Shown: positions 12,787 through 30,435, numbered from the stretch's first letter. The stretch is DNA of 64,000 bases from Microvelia longipes (GCA_018340805.1 JACMZG010001908.1:17918595-17982594), one strand, 5' to 3'. Notes: generated by a model from the letters alone, not told the origin. Numbers and translations: made by a program.

Positions 12787-14102
12787 ATCTAGGCTATCGT
12801 TACCTCAAAGGATTTTATTAGGTTTAATGTTTTAAATGCTTCAAAATCCTTTTAAAGACTTTCAGAGAAAAGAATAACTAAATAAAGGTTTTTCTAATTT
12901 TCGTGGAATTATTTTTATTTTTTTCTCCCTATACCTAAAACAAGATGTGCAACAGTTTGAAGCATGCTCTACTTTACACTAAATTACACTTACACTAAAT
13001 TCTTACCAAAAGTTTATAATCGACTTTTCCCTGTAAATAATTGATCAATTTCTTTGATTCAAATAAGATTATACAAAAATAAAAAAACAAAATACAGTAT
13101 CATCTTGAGTGACGGATTCTGGAGATTTAAAAATCTTCAATAAGATTGTATATTTATTATCTTCAGTGAAGTGGATCTTAAGTGTCTGAAATGTTGAAAG
13201 AATTATATTAAGAGAAGAATGAGTTCTTGAAATGATTCTTAAGGAATCAATATCTTTAACAAAGTTTTATTTCTTAAGTAGTAAGTAGAAGCTTAAGACA
13301 AAATGATTCCCCTCTGCTTAGAAAAATAGGTTGAAAAAGTTAAAAGATTAATATTACAAAAAGCCCTTATAAACTTCTTTAAGTTTGTAAGTGCCATCAA
13401 GGTGTCGAAGTACACGAAGGAAAGAAAATCATGTATAAGAAAAACATTTATACATGCTTTCACATGAGTTTTGTAAAAACTCGTGTATGAGTTTTTAGAA
13501 ATACACTTTAAAGCTTTTCGTGGAGACAAATACGGTTTGTGGTTTGGATCGAGAGAGACTGTATAGTGAATCGGTTGGAGCTAAAAGATTTTTGACAAGA
13601 TTGGTATGGATTTTGATTTTAGATACTCTCAGAAAACACCATTTTAGAACCATTAGAGATCCTATACACACTGTTGTTTAAACTTTGGTTTAGGCTTTGT
13701 TAAATTGCTTTAAATAGAAGTATATTACTTCTTCGTAAGTTAAAACTAACATCGGTAGCAGTTAGTTTTTAATGTTTTGTAAAAAATGTTAGAACCATGA
13801 CTAAAGAGTCGGAGTCGGTGTCGGCTGGAGTCGGTCATTTTTCTTCGACTCAGACTTCTTAGTCCTTAAATAAAAATATTATATAATATTAGTACTAATA
13901 ATTAGTAATAATATACTCTTATTATTACTCTTTACTCTTTAAATAATTACTTTATATCAATTAATAAATATTTATACATTTATTAATAATGCATATAAAC
14001 TAATTTATTCATAAAATATTATAAATACGAATAATCATAAATGAATGTTTTGTTTTAACCCTGACAGCCTCAGAGTGATTTTGTAGCCATAATAATTTCC
14101 CC

Positions 14103-14348
14103 TTATTAACACCTTCAACTTTGCTATCACAAAGTTCTTAAAGTGTTAGTATTAACCTTTGAATCAACTTAGCATTAGACCTACCGCTCATCTCAGATTA
14201 CGCACTTAGATTATTAGGATCGTTGTTAAAATAAACTTGCACCAACTTTAAAAATAACTCTTTGAGCTTATCGGTTGCTTCTAGCACGCGAGGTTGTTCC
14301 CGCAGGATCATTTCTGATAAGCCACAAGGGTCTAAACGTGCATTATTA
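14103..14348 (+). mobile_element. decayed SINE copy with the shared 3' tail
   Basis: 14270-14345 matches the tail of the SINE at 47079: GGTTGCTTCTAGCACGCGAGG, TTCCCGCAGG, CTGATAAGCCACAAGG, TCTAAACG. Further left the body matches weakly (CACCAACTTT, CTCTTTGAGC), and a degenerate tRNA-like head may start near 14103. Confidence 0.7.
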
Positions 14349-14350
14349 GA

Positions 14351-17300
14351 GCGCTACACGAAAAGGAAATGAAGTTTCTAAGATGGCAGGGTCTTCTTAC
14401 TTTTTATCCATTGTAATTTGACGAGGTTAAAGTTAAGGTAGTTTAGTGTTGTGATACGAAAAATCGACTTTCCCGCTTGGTGAATAATATTCACTTAATT
14501 TAAATTAAACAAATAATTACTATCTTGCAAGAATATATATTGAGTGTATTGAAAAAACAAAGTTCCTCCTTTCCATCAATAATTTTTCTTTTTTCTTTCT
14601 TTTTCAGCTTTTATCCTCCACATAAGCTAATAAGGTAAATTTTCTATCTTATATGTTATTCTGATAATTAGATTTATGCCACAGTGTTAAGACCATAGCA
14701 TAAAAGAGATTAATAAGTAAGTGTTTCCTTAAAATCATTGCGTACTGGATGAAAAGGGACACTCACACTAAATGAACAATTCAGTGTGTTTCTATGTATT
14801 TTAAAATTTTCATATCCTACTGCATTTTTTTTATATAAATTAAAAACAATGACTTTAATTCTATAATTTCATAAGCTATAAAATTAAGCTATGGCCATTT
14901 CACCCAACATTGTGAGCATCATCAGGCTAATAAACTAAACACTACATTAACAACTAAAAATCACAGAAAAACAAATGAAGCACATATACATAAGACTAGA
15001 ATTAATAAATTCTAGTCTTATGTAATTAAATTAAATTTTAGTCTTATTAATTAAATAATTCCTACTGCATTCCAATTATAGTAGCTAAGTTCTTTAGACT
15101 ATTTGTCTAATCCCTGAATAGATTTTTTGGTCGCTTTACTAAATCCTAAATAGTAGTCCACTTCTTTGGACCACTTTTTTATCCCCTTAATAGTATACTT
15201 TTTTGGATCACTTTCTCACTTCCTAAGTAGTAGCTTACTTCTTTGAGCTGTTAGTCTAAATAGTAGTAGACTTGTATAGACCCCTTTTCTAAATCTTAAA
15301 TAAAATAAATAAATAAATTATAATAATAATAATAATATCTTTATTTGCTTTAAGACATACATCATTGTCTTAGTCTATCTAGAAATGAGTACATCATTTT
15401 TATTAGTTCAAGCTATAACGTACAAACAGCACGCAAAAGGTTAAATATAAGTTTCTTAAAAAAAAGATGACGGTGCCTTATTATGAATAATTAAAATTAA
15501 TATTTTAAATAAATAAATAAATAAAATTAAATAAAATAAATAAATTAACTCAACAGTTTTAAAAATATAACTTAATGTTAATGATAGAGTATAGTAAATA
15601 AATTATGTTTATACAATTTTTTTTAACTTTGGTTGAAATTTAACATTACAATATAATGCTGAAAAAAATGATTTATTTATTTAGTTATTTGTAAAATGCA
15701 CATTGAACATGCAAAACAAAAGCAACCTCATAAGCGTCAGTTCCATGATGAAAACTCGCTAATAACGATAAGAGCAGAGACAAAGATTTTTTTTTTGGCA
15801 AAACAATAATGATCAAACAAAAGTATAAATGATTTTAAAAAAAAATTTCTATTATTGTATCTAGTTTTGAGTTTTTGTTATTATATTATTACTTGTATAT
15901 ATCTGGATCTGGAGCGACTGTCTGTTTGTTGGTAGGAATGTTAAAAATGTAACATTATCTTGTTAATGTAAATTATTAAATAAATTACTATATTTAAAAT
16001 AATCTTCATAATTATTGTGTGAAATATAGTACCTTAAAACAAAAAACTGTCTCATTTGTGCCCTCTTATCAATGATATAGTTACTTAGGTGGCTGAACCT
16101 GTCTACAAAGACATTGGGTTCCGTCATAACCTGATTCAAACAGCACCAGTTGCTGAGATAGGAGGCAGATAAAACTTTTTTCCCCACTTTTTTTACATAC
16201 GTGAATTAACTTTTGCTCCAGGTGGCAATGTTACACAGGATTATAGTAATGTAGGGTTCATAGTTCAGTAGTTGCATAGTTGAGCAAGGCACTGTGCAGG
16301 TCCTGACAAAGATTTCTCTACCCTCACTTACTTAAGTCCTATTTACAGTCCAGTTGTAAATTTTTTGTACGTTTCCCTAATAGCTGTTTCAAAAATTTTA
16401 ACTGAATACTAAAGAATTTAAATATAAAAAATTAAAAATAAAAAAAATAATAAAAAACCAGTCCAATATTCGTAGGCGTCTATAGTTAAGCGTCAATGTT
16501 ACTAATTATGAATCACTGGCCACTGCGCGTCCGACTTATTTCATACAATGATAAATTACACACACAGGAATACAAATTTTAGGATTTATAGGTTCTGAAA
16601 CGTAGACATTCCATGAATCGTGTTTTGCAATTACAACGCTTCCTCATCTATAAAGGACATAAGAAAGTAAAATAGTTAAGCGGTAGCTTAGTGAAGTGGA
16701 AAATAAAACAGATACCTGGAGCAAAAATTGATTCGTTCATGTAGACGCAATAGATGCGCCATGGATTATATAGCTTTTTATAATTAATGAATTATTTTTA
16801 CAAATACGGGATTAATATTTCCAAGTAAAGGATTACTTTTATCATCATTATTAATGAGATACCCTTAGTTTAACCCTTATTTTAAAAATTTAATCGATGT
16901 AAACCTCCATGAGTAGAAAATTTAAATTTACAGACTTTCATCACTAACCTCGAACTTTTAACTTTAATTATTAACATGAAATTTTAATGTGACAGTAAAA
17001 TATTAACACAAAACTACTTCAATCCTTTACCTTTGGGGAAAGTATAATTTTAGGACCTTAATAAATTAAAAGTTATCTAATTAATAAAGTAAAGTTAGGC
17101 AAAGAAAAAGTTATGAAAAATTAAGAAGAAAAATATTAAAACTTGGTTTCTCAAAAAAAGAAATTATTACTCGGTTAAAAAAGTTAAAGAAACGAATTAA
17201 TTCTTAAAAATGGGGAATTTTTAATGTTTCTTTTTTTAAGAAAACGTTTTTTCTTTAAAAAGATATTGAAATAAAAATAAATTTAATCTAACAATTTTCT

Positions 17301-18410
17301 TATAAGTTAGCTAGATAACATCCTTTAAATGACGTCCAAAAATTCAACTTGCTGTTGTGTTAGTTAGGTGGTGGGTTTCGATAGTTAGCAGAGAGAACTT
17401 AATTATGAGCAACAGTGGCTTGCTTACTTCTGACGAAAAATCTGTTGTCAGAATTTCATTAATAGCTTGGTCCATTTGTATTATATCATTTCATCCGATA
17501 TCTCATTACAAACTACTGATGTGATTCTTTCTTATTATAATAAAGTTTATTATTATTATAATTCAAAAAATGAGTAATGAATGAGTAACTTCATTACTCG
17601 GTTTATTATTATTATCTTTCTAAATAATAATCACTCACATAAATTTACCTCCTTGACGCCTTCGAAGACAGTGCCCGCGTGACCTTCTGTTATAGCCAAT
17701 AATAATTTTAATGTAAAAACGCAAACCATTTCAGTAAATTCAACTATTCAAAATTCAACTTAATTCTATTTCGCTAATTTAGTTCAAGCCAAATTTTAAA
17801 ATATAAGTAAAATATTAACACTTTTCTTACTAAGCCAAGGAGTATCACCACTGGGTGATTCTTCCTATCAAATCTGCGAAGTCACTTTAACCAGTATGAG
17901 CACTATCGAATACAATACAATAATTAATAAAGTTAAAAAAAAATTTAGTCATATAAAAATTAGTCGTACAAAAATTAAAAAATCGGCTACCATATTTAAA
18001 ACTAATCATAGTCAGTAGTTGTAAACATCACTTTATAGCGAGATAGGTCAAGCAGTACTAGCAGCAGCTTAACAAACAAAATATCTCAAAGTGAATGTGT
18101 ATGCGATAAGTACTGCGTGCACTTCACCCCAGGTGTCATCGTACCACCCAAGTTTTAGGAAGTGTTTCATCATGATGTCTGTGTCATGAATAATTCCCGC
18201 TGTGTTTATCCGAGGGTTTTGAAACTTGGCACAGTAATCAGACTAAAGGTTTGATTTTGCTACCCGAAAAATAACCTACCCGTGTTGAATTTTGCTGAAT
18301 CATAAAAATTGTTATAAATCGAAAATTTGACCGATCGAAAGCATACAAGATTTTATCTCCAGATGATGACTATATTAAATTATTCCTATATTCTTAGTTA
18401 TTATTTTTTT
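14351..18410. other. intergenic, no gene recognised
   Basis: Holds a 36-bp hairpin at 14988-15023 (16-bp arms ACATAAGACTAGAATT, 4-base loop), a degenerate tandem repeat of about 57 bp at 15085-15300 (CTAAATAGTAGTCCACTTC), AATA/TAA microsatellites at 15300-15350 and 15500-15545, and an imperfect inverted pair at 16194-16228 and 16705-16745 (TTTTGCTCCAGGT) that may bound a 550-bp element. 18110-18330 resembles 48470-48610 (CCGCTGTGTTTA, TACCCGAAA). No gene seen. Confidence 0.45.
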
Positions 18411-18625
18411 AATGCTCTAAACAGTTTCTTTTGACCAGAAAAAGATTTTGAGCCAACAATTATTTTTTGGTTGGGCCCTCCATTTAAAGTTTGGGGGTGC
18501 TGCCCAATAAAAAAATAATCGATTTTTTATTTTTGCTCCAAACAACTTCTTTTGGCCTAAAACAGATTTTGAATCAATACAGTTTTTGGTCGGGCCTACC
18601 TCAAAAATTTTCGGGGTGCCGCGCC
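18411..18625 (+). repeat. tandem pair of about 120-bp units, also at 32150-32345
   Basis: Two units share CAACTTCTTTTGGCCT-AAACAGATTTTGA, TTTTTGGTCGGGCC and a GGGGGTGCTGCCC segment. The copy at 32150-32345 has the same order, including AACTTCTTTTGGCCTGAAACGG and GGGGGTTCCGCCC. It is a dispersed repeat of unknown class. Confidence 0.75.
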
Positions 18626-22665
<4,040 letters not shown>

Positions 22666-22667
22666 TT

Positions 22668-23210
22668 TTGCTTTTACGCTTAAACCCGTAAGGTCAATTG
22701 AGCGTCTCCACTCTTCCGAATACCACCTCTACTGATAACCCCTAGAGTTTATGTACACTCTCCACTAGCTAAGATCTCGGTACTTCTACCCTTCTCTTTA
22801 CGGGACTGCACTAGTGACTAGGTTTACAATTTATCTGGTATATTGTGTCTAGTCTTACTAGCTTCTCTGATCTCATTAATCTCATCTAACCCACCATTCA
22901 CTAGTTTTTATCGATCTTACAAGTTCCTTTAGTCTCTCCGTATACTCGTAATACTCAATGCTCTGTCCGGTCAGGTATAGCTCGATGGAGGAGAAATGTC
23001 GGTCCCAGTCTCATAGCCCTGACCCAAAAGTCAAAATACCGCAGATCACTAGAAGGCGTTTTCCTAAACTGAAGAGCGTCCCTAATCACCTTATTAGGAA
23101 CGCGGGAATCGCGGGACTACAGACACCGCTAATTCCGAGTCTCCAATGTTAGTGATCCGATGGTTTAGTATTATTCTGACCCTTCTTCACCTTGCATAAC
23201 TTTGTTTACT
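22668..23210 (-). mobile_element. 5'-truncated copy of the long tRNA-headed element
   Basis: It matches the 36361-37284 element in order: TTTTACGCTTAAACCCGTA, CCTAGAGTTTATG, TCTAGTCTTACTAGC, ATACTCGTAATACTCA, GCAGATCACTAGAAGGCG. It stops near 23210, before the tRNA-like head, so it lacks the 5' part. Confidence 0.85.
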
Positions 23211-24245
23211 TTTAGTTTTATTTTTAAAGGAAATGCTCTAAAACATGATAAAAATCGGCATAAACGGAGCTTTGAAGGAGCGTAAGTAATACTGAGCAAT
23301 GCTTATAATAGAAGGATGTTTGTATAACCTATGGTATGATATAACCTATGGTATAATCTATGGAGTAAATTTGTGCATTTCCTTTGAAAATTCAGGAAAT
23401 ATAGAGTAACAAGCAGTAATGTTATTGCTCAAGTTATAAGCCATAAACCGGAAACTTAAGCAAAAAAGCTCGCCTTTTAAAGAAAATTCGTCCGACTTGT
23501 GGATCTCTATGCCAGAATTGTTTATCTATGATATAGATAAATAATGCATCTATATTTATTAATATATTATTATTTAATATTTATTATTATCTCATATTTT
23601 TACTAGTAAAATATTTGTTTCCCGTTATGTTGGCATCTATGATTCCAGCTACCATTTAACTGGGAACTCTGTTTTTATTGTTCTTGTCACGTTCTTGTCA
23701 CAATTCAACAAATTGTGACAAGTAAAATTGTCACATTGTTACAAATGTATCGTAATAATTATAATACATTGATCTGTTGGATTCTGCATTCTTTGAAACG
23801 TAGAAATTGCATGTATCTTCGATCAAGCTTACCAGTAATATATACTTTATAATACTATAGAGCTTTTTTTAAGCTGCTCTAAAATAAGTAAGTGAAGCCG
23901 AGCGCCTTCACTTGTGTGGAAAAGTACCGAGAGACCCCGAACCCGGTTTCTTTCATCTTTTTTTACTCGAGTATTGAAAATTCAAGATATACATTTTGTA
24001 TTTTCAGATTTTGACTACCTTAATATGAGGGGGATTCGCTCTGAATACGTAAATACTTTCCACTGTTTGACTTGCCAAATTCAAAATCACAATTATGCTA
24101 ATTTTCATCTTATTTGTCTTTAGTTCTCCTACGTTATAAAAAATTGTTTGTTGAACATCTAAATAAAATAAAATCAAAATTTACAGCCACAATATTCTGA
24201 GAAACACGAGTTATTACTCATGATTTTTTGTGACTATCTTTGAAA
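23211..24245. other. intergenic, no gene recognised
   Basis: AT-rich, with a short hairpin-prone stretch around 23687-23735 (repeated TTGTCAC and GTGACAA). No gene seen. Confidence 0.4.
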
Positions 24246-24560
24246 ATATATCATTTGATACTACCGAGTTTTGCGATACATGAATAGTTGGCACAATGTA
24301 ATTAAAAAAGCGAGATTTCTAGGTGTGAGAGACATCTAGGAAATGTAACATGCAAAATGCAATGCTACATTTGAGAACTGTTCCATCATTCGACATTCGT
24401 CATCATTGATGGCTCGACATAATGTCATGTCCCACTCTGTTTCGTTACGTCTAACTCATCGAGCGCTGACAGAGCCTGAACTCCCTCTGACCTTCAATTA
24501 ATTCCGAAGAATATATTGGGAACTGTTCCCAAATGTAGCATTGCATTTTGGATAGTTTTC
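24246..24560 (+). mobile_element. diverged copy of the palindrome-ended element family
   Basis: It shares ATATATCATTTGATACTACCG, GTGAGAGACATCTAGGAAATG, ATGCAATGCTACATTTG and a long conserved centre (ATTCGACATTCGTCAT, GCTCGACATAATGTCATG) with 42590-42876. Its right end differs: it has a partial inverted copy of GGGAACTGTTCCC-AAATGTAGC instead of the GTGTC end. Confidence 0.8.
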
Positions 24561-25299
24561 ATTATCGTCATAATCACTTTAAGGACTAAAGTGATAATTA
24601 AATCTCGCAATAATTTATTTACAATAAATCTGGTACCATAAATGGTGCCAGTTGAGAATAAATTTAAATAAAGTATTTATTTGAATGATGAATAAGTTTT
24701 ATTTTTTTTATTTAAATAAACAACACTGTAACCAATTCAATAATTACTGAACGAAAATTAATTTTAACTAAAAAGAAATATCAAAATTTAATTGATTACA
24801 ATAAAAAAATTTAATTGATTACAATAAAAACATATATACAGAACTGCCTTGAAGAATTTTGCTAGTTAGGTATTTTTAAGAGTTCTAGTAAATTTGTTTA
24901 TGATTTGTTCTTTTTTTAAATCCACATTATTATTTTGTGTTAATCAAAGTAGCTTATACAGAAAAAGGTCGCTCCATTGGGAACAAAAAGGCCTTTACCT
25001 GAAAGTGGAAAAAGGTACTTTTCGCTCTTATCTTATTTTTAGAGTTGAAGGGAGTGGGTAAAGGGAAAACTGAAAATAAAACAAAACCACCGGCGGAAAT
25101 TATTCAAGTACTAGAGAAAAAAATTAAAAAAATTAATCAAAAGGATCTTGGTAATTAAAACTAAACAATTTGGAGATTTAGGGAAAATACTTGGGAAAAT
25201 GTGAATGAAAATATCGCCCAATTATTATGTAGAGGTACTTTTCCTTTTTTGATAACAAAATGAGATGAATAGTTTTGATTTTGAATTCTAAATTAAAAC

Positions 25300-25610
25300 C
25301 AGGTAAGGATGTACCTCGGATTTTTACGGATTCACAGTCATTCTTATCTTATCAAACTTGCTATGCTCATCCTCAACGTTTCGAACTAGCTTCGCTCGGC
25401 TTCAGAGTATAACAAACATCATACATTTTTAATTTAGTCTAATCTTCGATCTAGCTTTGTTTCTAATCACTCAAGTTTTAATCCTAGGGTGTTACCTATT
25501 CGCCTACTGACCACGCTCGATGCTCCTCAACAAAAGTGAAAAATTGTAGATATGCTAGCTGTATTGAAATAATACGTTGTATATTTGTGTATGATATAAA
25601 AAAAATACTC
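25300..25610 (+). repeat. dispersed GCTTCGCTCG repeat copy
   Basis: It reads TACCTCGGATTTTTACGG, TGCTATGCTCATCCTC, CTAGCTTCGCTCGGCTTCAG, then ACCACGCTCGATGCTCCTCAAC and TGTATTGAAATAATAC. The same order of motifs is found at 30755-30985 and 61925-62200. Confidence 0.7.
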
Positions 25611-26052
25611 TCATACTAAATTTAAACTCATTGAGTTCTTTTTTCTGATTTAAAATAAATTAAAAACATGCAAGTCATTCGATAAAGATAAAATACCACA
25701 TTTTTTAAATTAAATTTTAAAATTGTTTTTTATAAGTAAAACTATTTTTACTAATAATAAGATAAAACTTTTGTTGGCCCTATATTGTACTACTTTGATG
25801 CCCAATTTCACATGAAACTATCTTTTTTCTTCTTATATTAATTTTTGACATTTTTCCTAAGCCATTATGCTAAGCCAAATCATGAAATATATTTATAAGC
25901 ACAACTGAACTTAAGATTATTTTTTGTAATAAGTTTCAACCCTCTAGCTTAAACACATAAGGAGCTACGATTATGAAACAGACGCATACATTCAGAGTAT
26001 CCAATTGTCATTATGCTAGTAATACTTTTCTATGTATAAAAACAACGTAATA

Positions 26053-26498
26053 GATGGGTGAAAAAAAAAGTCTCTCAAAAAAAAAAGTATTAGCAAAGCG
26101 CATTCAATTTAGCATGAAGTAAGACAGAGCCTGTACAAACAAGTGAAAGAGCTAATACTAATCAATTAAATAAAACAATAAAGTAAGAAAGTAACGAAAT
26201 TCTAAAGTAAGTAAAAAAGAAAGCAACAAAATAAATAAAAATTTACTTTCTGTTATAATTTTTTTTTGTTCTATTATTATTATTATTATATTTATTTATT
26301 TAGTTGCTTCCTTTTTTTATTTTTTTTTTGTATTTTAATTTCTTATTTTATTGTTTAATTTGATTGATTACTTCAAGTTCTTTTACTTGTTTGTACAGGC
26401 ACTGATGATGGCCTCATGCTAGATTAAAAGCATAAAATTTTTATTTCCCATGCAATAAAAAATATTTTTGTGAGAGACTCTTTTATTTCACCCATGAT
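26053..26498. mobile_element. fold-back element with long imperfect inverted arms
   Basis: The left arm starts GGGTGAAAAAAAAAGTCTCTC and carries AGCATGA, then GCCTGTACAAACAAGT. The right arm is the reverse complement in the same order (ACTTGTTTGTACAGGC, TCATGCT, GAGAGACTCTTTTATTTCACCC). Each arm is about 120 bp and the centre is A- and T-rich. Confidence 0.7.
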
Positions 26499-27113
26499 GA
26501 TTGACTCCACTGGTGCTTAAGTTTATCTAAACGTCATAGATTAAGAAAAACCGTTTGATATAACTGAGAACTATATGCATAAAGAGAAAAGGAACAATGA
26601 AAAAGAATTAAAGAGAAAATAACTCCTCCTTCTAGACTCGAATGATGTGTTCACAACATCCTTTTCTCTCATACTCTTTATGATTATTATCACACTTCCC
26701 CTGCTAATAATTAAAACTTATTTGTCTAGCTCAGTACATTAAGCATGATTTAGTGCGTTTGATAAGCATGTAATTAAAGTAGAATGTTTTTATGTTTAAG
26801 TAGTTAATTATATTTTAGTGTCAGTTGGTATCTGCTTTTACTACCATTACGGAATAATTATTCCTAAGCTTATCCCCTATCTTAGCTTTACTCTGAATGG
26901 GAGTTAGACTGGACAGAATGAAAAGTGAGAGTGTGCTAGTATTTTTACAACATTTGTGATGTGTGTGTGTGTGTGTGAAACCAGTTACTTCTGTTCGTCG
27001 TAAAGGTTATCACTGATCTGATAAGATGTTTTGTCCATAATGAAGTGTTTTGTACAAGGCGTGGCTGTCAGATTTTAAATCTTTTTTAATTTTTCTTTCA
27101 TATCATTCCTAAC

Positions 27114-27201
27114 CATAGAGATATATTACTAGAGTGGGCATACCCTATCTTAATACATTGAGAAGTTTGAAACATCTTTTTGGGTCTCTGTGTAACCTTA
27201 T
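27114..27201 (+). mobile_element. left-end fragment of the CATAGAGATA family
   Basis: CATAGAGATATATTACTAG, then GGGCATACCCTATC, ACATTGAGAAG and GAAACATCTTTTTGGG match the left half of copies at 43306 and 56227. The right half is missing and the sequence runs into a different repeat. Confidence 0.75.
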
Positions 27202-27224
27202 AGTTACCTACTATAAGAGTGTAT

Positions 27225-27354
27225 TTACATGAGGGGGTCCACTCTGGATAGGCAGACGATGCTTTTCCTTCATAATTTAAGGTATATTTTCAGAAAAATT
27301 TGGTTTGAAGTAGTACAAAATGAGTCACATTTTTTAGGCCTGGTTCATGGACTA
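27225..27354 (+). mobile_element. right-end fragment of the TAGTCCAA fold-back family
   Basis: It contains CACTCTGGATAGGCAGAC, TTTTCCTTCATAATTTAAGG, TAGTACAAAATGAGTCAC and ends GGACTA, matching the right arm of 62213-62900. Confidence 0.8.
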
Positions 27355-28371
27355 AAAGTATTGTGTTCACCCTAAATATCTGGAACCCAGATTTCATCAT
27401 AATTATCTGTTTTAAGCTATTTCATGGCGTTTTGAGTAGTTTTTATCATGCTTTCTGTCTGTGTGTGTCGAGCATAACTTCAGCTGAGTTTGTGCAAGAG
27501 AGTTGAGATCTGGCACAAACAGTCTAAAAATCTAAAATCTAAAAATCTAAAAAAAGATTAGGCTTTAAGTCTAGTTGTGGTTCTCGGAAGATGATATTTT
27601 TCAGACTATGATAACCTACTTTGCTTATTCATCAAAAAATTTAAACAAGTTTTTTATTAGTAAAAGTAAACAACGTTTAATTGAAAAAAATCGAAAATTT
27701 AACCAAATTTACTTGGTTGATTGATCCACAAATTGCATCATTATATTAATTCGCCTTTTTAAAAATATTGATTATTAGATTTTAACAGCCAATAAATTTT
27801 AGTTTTCTTAATGCATTTCTACGTTTAACATATCGTCAGATAGCGAAACTTATAATAAATTAGTAGTAAAAATTGCATAGCTATTTGAATATTTTGAATC
27901 ATATTTTGTTTAATTTGTTAATATTAATAATTAAACTCAGGTGATCAGGTTATTTTTTATTTCAAAATTCTACTGATACTCTCTAGTAATAATATCTCTA
28001 TGTTTAAAAACTTTTCATATTTAAGAGTGCTATGCTTAGCTTCAGTATATAGATATAGTACCTAAATACTCTACTCACTTGTACCTAAGTACTCATTGCC
28101 ATCTCTTCAGATAAAAGTGACGGAGGAAAATAAAAAAAGGAGGATTGGATGAATATAAAGATAATGTAGTCTGTGGTTTATATAGAAACAATTAGAAATA
28201 TTTTGTAGCTAGGTACAAATGAAACTAAAAAATATAAAAATCAGTCATTCAATGCTAAGCATCGAAGACGAACCGTCTGCTCTATAAATAACGACAGTTT
28301 TTTTTTATTTCAATCTTAGTTTAAATGTAATTACATTTAAGCGAACATGATTTATTACGTTTTCATTTCAG

Positions 28372-28585
28372 TCCAGGTTTATCAAGAAGGTGTGAATGCG
28401 TGGAAATTCTTTTTGCCAAAGTACAATTTGGTTTCATTGTAACAAACCCTCATCCGGCACACTAACACAAAGAAAACCCTGGGAGCCACACACGGCACTG
28501 TTTATTTTCCGCACTGTTCCCTCTGGTTTTTCCCACAATGCTTTACAGTTTTTCCTGTACGTATTTCATTTCTTTTTTCCGTCTG
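28372..28585 (+). other. candidate untranslated 5' exon upstream of miple
   Basis: A pyrimidine-rich TTTTCATTTCAG ends at 28371, and a consensus-like donor GTATGT starts at 28586. The 214 bp between are less AT-rich than the surroundings and match no repeat family recognised here. Joined to 36029, its own short frame (from 28396) is not in phase with miple, so it could only be untranslated with an upstream ORF. No transcript evidence exists; conserved regulatory DNA or chance are both possible. Confidence 0.2.
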
Positions 28586-28589
28586 GTAT

Positions 28590-30435
28590 GTAGGTTTTTT
28601 GATGTAAAGAGTAGTCAGGGAGGGAAATTTTTTACGACCCCCGGGTGGCCTGTACATTTAGTAACAACAACCTTCTTTTTTCTTTTTTTTCAGTTACACC
28701 CTTTATGTTATATTTCCCTTGGTTGTCTCTGTTATCGCACTTGGGTTCTTTTTTACATCTGACACCCGGTTAAGGGAAATGATATGAAGGATGTTTACAT
28801 TTTTACGCTCGAGATATAAGATAATCTTATCAGTTGCTGTTACATAAACAAAATAAAACAAATATAATAATGACAACCTCATAATTCTCACTAAGAAAAT
28901 TCGCAAAAAAAGTGTTTTTACTTTGAAACTGTTTAACGCCTACAAAAGAAAGGAGGCAGATTACAGGAGTAGTCAAAGGCCCTGCCATATTGAAACAAAT
29001 ACTTCGTATAAAGAACAAAGAGACTAATACTTAGAGGGAGGACTTATGTAGAATAACACAGTGATAAGAGGTCTGCGAGTGAGACAGTTTCCGCAAGGTA
29101 CCGTAAGGGTACTTACTCCTACAATCGCCTCCTTAGAGAGAGAATAATAACCTTTACAGCCCTTATCAGAGCACGCATTTATTATACACCCTACAAACGG
29201 GAGTTTTTCAGTCACGTCACATCAAATCACATTTTACAACACAAATTATTAAAGAATATATGATAGATAATAATTAAAACTGAATTGATATTTAAGACAG
29301 AATAGTCGAAAATAATGTAGGTGAAATTGTAATTATTATAGAAAATCAAAACATTACAACACCAACACACAGTTATGGTACCAAGCTACCCAGGGAATGA
29401 TGAGAGCTGTTGTATCCAACCTCTAAGTATTGGTCTCTTCGATTTAGTCTGACCCTTCGTAATATGAACAATGGCAACTAGGAAAGTTCTTTTAGGCTAG
29501 GAAACATCCTAGCAAAATTATAGGAGAGATCAGAACCATTTGTAACTATCAAATTACCTGTAGTTGTAATTACCAGCGCGACAACTTATTACTATCATAT
29601 TTTAGCTAAACCCTATATAACTAATAAAAGTTTACTAATACTCTCGGGATCCTATTGCGCATTTGTTAATATTTAATTCTCGAGATACAATAGACCGAAT
29701 TTTTAAATTTTAATATTTTGCTCTAAGAAAAAAATCTCTTCAAATTTTATCAACTACTTTCCTATAAAGGGATAAGTTCAAAGAGTTGAAAGTACTAGGC
29801 TATAATTACACACGCTAACATACATGTGCACTTAATATTGACCTATCCCAATTGAAGTTAGATGACTAATAAGAGTAGTTGAAACCTAAGTATAATATCC
29901 CTTCATAGAGTAACTGTCGTCTCGCTACTATATCCTACTACAATTTAATCTTTCTCTTTTACCCCTACCTCTTTACTTTAAAAATAAAGCGGCATAATTC
30001 AAACACCCTCATAGAACAAACCTTGTAACTCTTTATCAAAACATCGTCTCACACTCCATAACAAGCCACAAAAATTTTCCCTCCATGTTTTTTCTATATT
30101 TTTTCCTCCATGACTCAGTGTTACTACTTCGCTAACTTTCAAAACGACACTAAAACCTCCGACCGCTTTCAGTTTAGTTTTTTAAATTTTTGCACCTCCC
30201 TCGACAAGGACACAAGATGGATGCTGTAAATTTTCTCTTTTTTTTAAAAACCACCCTCTTCTTCATTTTTTTAGCGAGTAAATAAAAATATGGATTACAT
30301 GAATAATACAAAAGCAGTCAACCCATATTTTATTTTTGAATTACAAATTTTACAAACTTTGTTTTAAAAAAGTTTTTGACAACAAGAACAAATTATATCT
30401 AATTAGATACACTTACATTATTATTATGTAGGGGA
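28590..30435. other. intergenic, no gene recognised
   Basis: AT-rich with a pyrimidine-rich patch at 30040-30200. Minus-strand frames at 28703-29215 show no domain I recognise, and the Cys-rich look of the one at 29024-29215 is not enough to call a gene. Confidence 0.4.

Larger units (their letters stand above)
11106..14100. other. intergenic, no gene recognised
   Basis: Contains a half-copy of a hairpin sequence at 11478-11510, a short open frame at 11915-12019 with a repeated EEKARTAKA unit, a hAT-like end at 12693-12786, and a GAGTCGG simple-sequence patch at 13808-13855. The rest is AT-rich without coding signal; the minus-strand frame at 13293-13529 matches no family I recognise. Confidence 0.45.
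24561..28371. other. intergenic, mostly repeats, no gene recognised
   Basis: Contains a dispersed repeat (25300-25610), a fold-back element (26053-26498), (GT)n at 26960-26977, fragments of two element families (27114-27354) and a thrice-repeated AAAATCTAAA at about 27524-27552. The rest is AT-rich. Confidence 0.45.

Noticed and set aside
29024..29215. Cys-containing minus-strand frame
   Set aside because: Short, without a recognisable domain, signal peptide or splice partner.
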